From assembly GCF_002865605.1 (NCBI RefSeq), contig NZ_CP025583.1, forward strand, positions 1,406,501 to 1,470,500: DNA of 64,000 nt, given 5' to 3'. A program made the translations under genes and the position numbers. Positions 60,358 through 64,000 of this stretch are shown here, piece after piece. The notes beneath the pieces were generated by a model. That model did not search any database and had not been told where the DNA came from. It worked only from the letters and a program-made list of their open reading frames with translations. Positions within the stretch are counted from its first letter, which is position 1. Each line of letters begins with the position of its first letter. The DNA is from Paracoccus jeotgali (GTDB lineage Bacteria > Pseudomonadota > Alphaproteobacteria > Rhodobacterales > Rhodobacteraceae).

Positions 60358-60582
60358 ATGACCACTTTCAGGCTTTCCGCCCTTGCGCTGACCCTGGCGC
60401 TTGCCGCCGCGGGATGCACGCAGAACATCAACCCGACCGATGTCGACCGTGCCGCCATCGGCGCCGCCGCCGGCGCGACCATCGCGCATGTCGCCGGCAA
60501 GAGAGAGAGCGACGTCTATAAAGGCGCCGCCATCGGCGCCGCCGCCGGCGCGCTGTGCAACGATGTGGGCGTCTGCCAGTAA
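60358..60582 (+). CDS. Small glycine-zipper-like lipoprotein B
   Basis: 74 residues. Lipobox AAGC (Cys20) after MTTFRLSALALTLALAAAGC; two copies of AAIGAAAGA and the tail ALCNDVGVCQ, like lipoprotein A. AGGTGA stands before ATG 60358. Follows A by 32 nt, so the two are probably cotranscribed and end at the terminator at 60605. Confidence 0.78.
   Translation: MTTFRLSALALTLALAAAGCTQNINPTDVDRAAIGAAAGATIAHVAGKRESDVYKGAAIGAAAGALCNDVGVCQ
60451..60552 (+). repeat. 27 bp direct repeat inside lipoprotein B
   Basis: The 27 bp at 60451-60477 (begins GCCGCCATCGGCGCC) occurs again identically at 60526-60552, 75 bp apart. Each copy codes AAIGAAAGA, so the zipper repeat probably arose by duplication. Confidence 0.9.
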
Positions 60583-60604
60583 GGCTTTCGCGACATGACA
60601 GATC

Positions 60605-60637
60605 AAACGCCCGGCGCAGCGATGTGCCGGGCGTTTT
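60605..60637 (+). terminator. Terminator after the lipoprotein pair
   Basis: Perfect 11 bp stem AAACGCCCGGC (60605-60615) with GCCGGGCGTTT (60626-60636), 10 nt loop, ending in TTTT. Confidence 0.85.
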
Positions 60638-60711
60638 CGTTTCGCTTTCTTGCCCTGTCTCTCGGCTGTGCTAGAGATTGGCGGAAATAACGCACGTTCG
60701 CGAAAGGGACC

Positions 60712-61281
60712 ATGACACCGCCGCTGGATCATCTCTTGTCGCCGCAGGCGCAGTCGGCGGTCATCGCGGGCAGCTTTCTGGCGGCTGGCTGGTGGGTGGT
60801 GGCCTGGCAGAACCGCCGCCGCGACCGCAAGAACCGGGCCGAGCGGGTGCGCGACGTGCAACGCGCGCTGTTTGCCGAGATCCGCGCCTATCTGGCGGTG
60901 CTGGACCGCGACGACATCGCCAATTACGGCGCCGCCATGGCCGAGCGGATCGAGATGGAGGAGGGATTTTTTCCCATCATCCCGACCGAGCATAACGACG
61001 CGATCTTTCGCGCCATCGTCTCGGACATCCACGTCCTGCCCCGCGACACCGTCGATCCGGTGGTGCTGTATTACAGCCAGCTGAACGCGATCAGCGCGAT
61101 GATCGCCGATCTGCGGGCGCTTGACGTCGAACGCATCGGCCCGGTTCGCGCCGGGGCGATGTATCGCGACTATATCTCGATGAAGTTGGGCGCGGCCGAG
61201 TTGGGGGCCAGCGCGATCAAGGCAATCCTCGCCAATATGGACGGCACCGGGCGTCCGGCGACCTGGCAGATGCCGCGCTAA
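60712..61281 (+). CDS. Hypothetical protein with one N-terminal membrane helix
   Basis: 189 residues. One hydrophobic segment (SAVIAGSFLAAGWWVVAW, about 15-33) followed by a very basic stretch QNRRRDRKNRAERVRDVQRA, then a soluble helical part with GFFPIIPTEHNDAIFRAI and YYSQLNAISAMIADLRALD. CGAAAGGG precedes the ATG. No family recognised. The orientation (basic after the helix) predicts a cytoplasmic domain. Confidence 0.65.
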   Translation: MTPPLDHLLSPQAQSAVIAGSFLAAGWWVVAWQNRRRDRKNRAERVRDVQRALFAEIRAYLAVLDRDDIANYGAAMAERIEMEEGFFPIIPTEHNDAIFRAIVSDIHVLPRDTVDPVVLYYSQLNAISAMIADLRALDVERIGPVRAGAMYRDYISMKLGAAELGASAIKAILANMDGTGRPATWQMPR

Positions 61282-61303
61282 CCCCGCGCGGCGCCGCTAG
61301 CGA

Positions 61304-61366
61304 TCAATAGCCCGGACGCGGGCCGGTGCGGACACGGATCGGCTTGGGGGCGTAATTGGCGGACAT
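61304..61366 (-). CDS. Possible 20-residue small protein
   Basis: On the minus strand ATG (61366-61364) is preceded by a perfect AGGAGG (61377-61372) five bases upstream and opens 20 codons starting MSANYAPKPIRVRTGPRPGY, then TGA. The peptide is basic and proline-rich without a hydrophobic segment. It is too short for normal ORF finders. The signal could be real or a chance Shine-Dalgarno; codon choice resembles the neighbours. Confidence 0.5.
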   Translation of the reverse strand: MSANYAPKPIRVRTGPRPGY

Positions 61367-61441
61367 GGAAACCTCCTGCATTCGGTCCCTGTCAGTAACA
61401 TAGCGAATCCGTTGCGGTTTTTCAATCGCGACCGCACGCGA

Positions 61442-61972
61442 TCAGCGCAGCAGCCCGGCCCGGCCGATCTCCTGCAGGCGCAGCGGGAACTTGTCGATCG
61501 CGCGAGAGATCTCGCGCACGCTCCACGGTTGGGGCTTGCGCTGCTTGACCTGCCCATCCTTGTCCATGATCACCAGCGAAAAGCCGCGCGGATGCAGGCT
61601 GCGCCGCCAGATGCTCGGGTCCGCCGGATCGGTGTCGGTGATGACGACGACATCGCGCTGCACCAGCGCCGCCGGCCGGTCGCGCAGCTCTTGCAACTGG
61701 CGGACGAAGGCGGGATCGGCGTCGGTATCGGCAAAGACCACGACCGGGCGGGCCTGCCACATGAAATCCTCGGGCGCGACCTCGGCGGCGTTCAGGATGT
61801 CGAGCGTGATCAGCGTCTGATCGCTGCGGACCTCGGGCGCGCGGGGGGTCTGCATGGCATCGACCTCGGCCGCGCTTGGCGGATTGACCCGCCGCGGGGG
61901 CGCGTCGTCGCGGCCCGGACCCATCGCGCCCAGCATCATCGCCGCCGCCAACATCATCAGCACATGTTTCAT
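61442..61972 (-). CDS. DUF4174 family secreted protein
   Basis: 176 residues. N-terminal signal-like MKHVLMMLAAAMMLGAMG, then the DUF4174 domain: RPVVVFADTDADPAFVRQLQ, VVVITDTDPADPSIW, HPRGFSLVIMDKDGQVKQRK and PWSVREISRAIDKFPLRLQE. The family looks thioredoxin-like but lacks a CxxC pair. Exported, function unknown. ATG 61972 is selected for the signal; earlier in-frame codons have none. Confidence 0.88.
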   Translation of the reverse strand: MKHVLMMLAAAMMLGAMGPGRDDAPPRRVNPPSAAEVDAMQTPRAPEVRSDQTLITLDILNAAEVAPEDFMWQARPVVVFADTDADPAFVRQLQELRDRPAALVQRDVVVITDTDPADPSIWRRSLHPRGFSLVIMDKDGQVKQRKPQPWSVREISRAIDKFPLRLQEIGRAGLLR

Positions 61973-62092
61973 CGCCACCTCGTTCTGGCACAACATATAG
62001 GGTCGAAGTTGCGGAATGGCACCCCTCGTTCCCGCCGCTTTGGGTGCAAATTCTCGGCAGACAAGCCGCGGAGGCTGCGCTAGCAATAACGC

Positions 62093-62617
62093 ATGACGAT
62101 GCCGCGCGCCAATAACCGCCTGCCCACTGATTTCGCCGCCGCGCTCGGCCATGCGGTGTCGGGCTTCGGCTTTCTGGAAGAGGCGCTGAAGCGGGCGATC
62201 TTTTCGCTGTCGCTCGAAGGGCTGGGGAAAAAGCCCGACGACCGCGCGCTTGCGGCATTCCTGCAACGGATGGAAGAGATCGGCGACGACACCATGGGCA
62301 CGCTGATCGACCAGTTTCTGGCCCAGGCGGGGCGTGCCAGGATCGCCGACCGCAAAGAGCTCGCCGCCGATCTGCGCCGCATCCGGCACAGCCGCAACCT
62401 GCTGTGCCATGCCTCGTGGAAGGTCAGCCCGCGCAAGGACTACTGGCATCCCTCGTTCCTGAACACCCGCGGCGAGGTCTATCCCGACGATCTGTCCGTC
62501 CCCGATCTGGACGCGATCCACGACCTGACGCTGGCCACCGCCGCCCGCATCATCGAGATCATGCGCGCCACCGGCATCGAGGGCGAGTGGCTGGGCGCCT
62601 CGGGCGCGGTCGAATGA
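62093..62617 (+). CDS. Hypothetical helical protein, possible HEPN-like
   Basis: 174 residues, all-helical by eye, no signal or membrane helix. FAAALGHAVSGFGFLEEALK and MEEIGDDTMGTLIDQFLAQA are followed by LRRIRHSRNLLCHASWK, which contains R-x4-H (Arg101-His106), the motif of HEPN ribonucleases and their inactive relatives. No MNT or kinase partner gene is adjacent, so a toxin role is not supported. ATG 62093 (or 62099) has no strong Shine-Dalgarno. Divergent from the DUF4174 gene. Confidence 0.6.
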   Translation: MTMPRANNRLPTDFAAALGHAVSGFGFLEEALKRAIFSLSLEGLGKKPDDRALAAFLQRMEEIGDDTMGTLIDQFLAQAGRARIADRKELAADLRRIRHSRNLLCHASWKVSPRKDYWHPSFLNTRGEVYPDDLSVPDLDAIHDLTLATAARIIEIMRATGIEGEWLGASGAVE

Positions 62618-62707
62618 GCCTAAGCCGTCCCCGCCCCGCCCGCGCTGCCGCGTTGCAACGCCCGCCCCGCCGCGCTAAGCAGCGCCCAATTCATGCAAGA
62701 GGCTTTC

Positions 62708-64000
62708 ATGTCCGCCCCCATTCGGCTTGGCATTGCCGGGCTTGGCACCGTCGGGATCGGTGTCGTGAAGATCATCCAGAAGCACGCCGAGCTGCTGTCA
62801 GCCCGCTGCGGATGCGAGATCGTCATCTCGGCCGTCAGCGCCCGCGACCGGCGCAAGAACCGCGATGCGGATGTCTCGGGCTATGCCTGGGTCGATGACC
62901 CGCTGGAACTGGCCGCCCGCGACGATGTCGATGTCTTTGTCGAGCTGATCGGCGGCGATCACGGCGTCGCGCGCGAGGCGGTCGAACTGGCGCTGAAAAC
63001 CGGCAAGGACGTCGTCACCGCCAACAAGGCGCTGCTGGCGATGCACGGGCAAGAGCTGGCCGAACTGGCCGAGGAACAGGGCCGCGTCATCCGCTTCGAG
63101 GCCGCCGTCGCGGGCGGCATCCCGGTCATCAAGACGATGACGGAATCGCTGGCCGGGAACCGGATCAGCCGCATCATGGGGGTGATGAACGGCACCTGCA
63201 ATTACATCCTGACCCGGATGGAAAGCGCCGGTCTGCCTTACGAGACCGTCTTCGACGAGGCCCGGCGGCTGGGTTATCTCGAGGCCGATCCGCAGCTGGA
63301 CGTGGGCGGGATCGACGCGGCGCACAAGCTGGCGATCCTGTCCTCGATCGCCTTCGGCACCCGCGTCGCCTTTGACGGGGTCGAGATCGAGGGGATCGAG
63401 CGGATCAGCATCGACGACATCCACCGCGCCGCCGATATGGGCTATCGGATCAAGCTGCTGGGGGTCGCACAGATGACGGCGCGCGGGCTGGAACAGCGCA
63501 TGTCGCCCTGCCTGGTGCCCGCCGACAGCCCCCTTGGGCAGTTGCAGGGCGGCACCAACATGGTGGTGATCGAGGCCGACAGCGTCGGCCAACTGGTCCT
63601 GCGCGGGGCCGGCGCGGGCGAGGGGCCGACGGCCAGCGCGGTCATGTCCGACATCGTGGAACTGGCGCGCAAGGTCCGTGTCCCGGTCTTCGGCCAGCCC
63701 GCAGGCTCGCTGACCCGCGCGCAGCCTGCCCGCACGGCGGTTCCGGCGGCCTATTACCTGCGCCTCGCGCTGCTCGACAAGCCGGGCGCCTTGGCCAAGG
63801 TGGCGGCGGTGCTGGGCGATGCGGGGATCTCGATCCACCGGATGCGGCAATACGACCATCAGGGCGGCACCGCGCCGGTGCTGATCGTCACCCACAAGAC
63901 CACGCCCGAGGCCATCGACCACGCCATCGCCGAATTGCCCCGCACCGGCGTCATCGCCGCCGAGCCGGTGGAGCTGCGGATCGAAGAGGTGCAGAGCTAG
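62708..64000 (+). CDS. hom: Homoserine dehydrogenase
   Basis: 430 residues; reduces aspartate semialdehyde to homoserine for threonine and methionine. N-terminal Rossmann domain IRLGIAGLGTVGIGVVKIIQ, VTANKALLAMHG, catalytic domain AAVAGGIPVIKTMTESLAG and GVMNGTCNYILTRM, and a C-terminal ACT domain (RLALLDKPGALAKVAAVLGD), the usual site of threonine feedback. AGAGG precedes ATG 62708, five codons inside the open frame. The TAG stop is the last base of the window, so the gene is complete. Confidence 0.97.
   Translation: MSAPIRLGIAGLGTVGIGVVKIIQKHAELLSARCGCEIVISAVSARDRRKNRDADVSGYAWVDDPLELAARDDVDVFVELIGGDHGVAREAVELALKTGKDVVTANKALLAMHGQELAELAEEQGRVIRFEAAVAGGIPVIKTMTESLAGNRISRIMGVMNGTCNYILTRMESAGLPYETVFDEARRLGYLEADPQLDVGGIDAAHKLAILSSIAFGTRVAFDGVEIEGIERISIDDIHRAADMGYRIKLLGVAQMTARGLEQRMSPCLVPADSPLGQLQGGTNMVVIEADSVGQLVLRGAGAGEGPTASAVMSDIVELARKVRVPVFGQPAGSLTRAQPARTAVPAAYYLRLALLDKPGALAKVAAVLGDAGISIHRMRQYDHQGGTAPVLIVTHKTTPEAIDHAIAELPRTGVIAAEPVELRIEEVQS

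Overview
The window is a 64 kb piece of chromosome from a high-G+C alphaproteobacterium of the Rhodobacteraceae, most likely a Paracoccus. The clues are a complete cbb3 oxidase locus (ccoNOQP, then ccoGHIS) divergent from a universal stress gene with a perfect FNR box between them; an omega-transaminase that, from memory, closely matches the characterised Paracoccus denitrificans enzyme; MipZ instead of a MinCDE system; an F1-only atpHAGDC operon; and the alphaproteobacterial type of SOS box (GAAC-N7-GAAC) in front of lexA. Almost everything is core metabolism and housekeeping. I see no prophage, insertion sequence, integrase, CRISPR array or secretion locus.

Layout. 1-4.9 kb: end of recR, then ffh, a chorismate mutase, rpsP-rimM-trmD-rplS and rpmE, ending in a strong terminator. 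5-8.8 kb: mipZ, purD (reverse), xseA. 8.8-17.1 kb (reverse): ccoNOQP and ccoGHIS, the high-affinity oxidase and its copper/assembly factors, split by a hairpin-rich 335 bp gap. 17.3-27.5 kb: usp, omega-transaminase, glyA, nadK, comEC, gltX-gltA and a DUF1284 gene. 27.5-34 kb: bioY, an atypical SDR and the F1 ATP synthase operon atpHAGDC (reverse). 34-44 kb: methyltransferase, gloB, clpA, tRNA-Pro(UGG), DUF192, a double cold-shock protein, pdxH, fabI, a LysE exporter, gpt and a low-complexity PRC-barrel protein. 44-54 kb: ppiD-trpE (leftward) and trpG-trpD-ung-trpC-moaC-moeA-lexA (rightward). 54.5-58.3 kb (reverse): alr, then phoH-ybeY-corC. 58.4-64 kb: small secreted proteins and lipoproteins, a DUF4174 protein, a possible HEPN-like protein and hom.

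How the parts work together. The cco genes build and assemble the microaerobic terminal oxidase and probably share one FNR operator with usp. The F1 operon supplies the catalytic half of ATP synthase; the F0 genes are elsewhere. The trp genes make tryptophan, while moaC/moeA (molybdenum cofactor) and lexA (SOS control) ride downstream of them. The lexA control region carries an SOS box and also a perfect CtrA-type TTAA-N7-TTAA site.

I did not find a convincing new multi-gene system. The observations most worth following are: an apparent rearrangement breakpoint between lexA and corC; the dual SOS/CtrA control region of lexA; a 20-codon small ORF with an excellent Shine-Dalgarno; a pair of tiny glycine-rich lipoproteins with matching Cys-containing tails; an SDR lacking its catalytic serine; and a proline-rich anchored protein that may be an orphan N-terminus. 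Starts were chosen by eye from Shine-Dalgarno sequences, overlaps and family knowledge.
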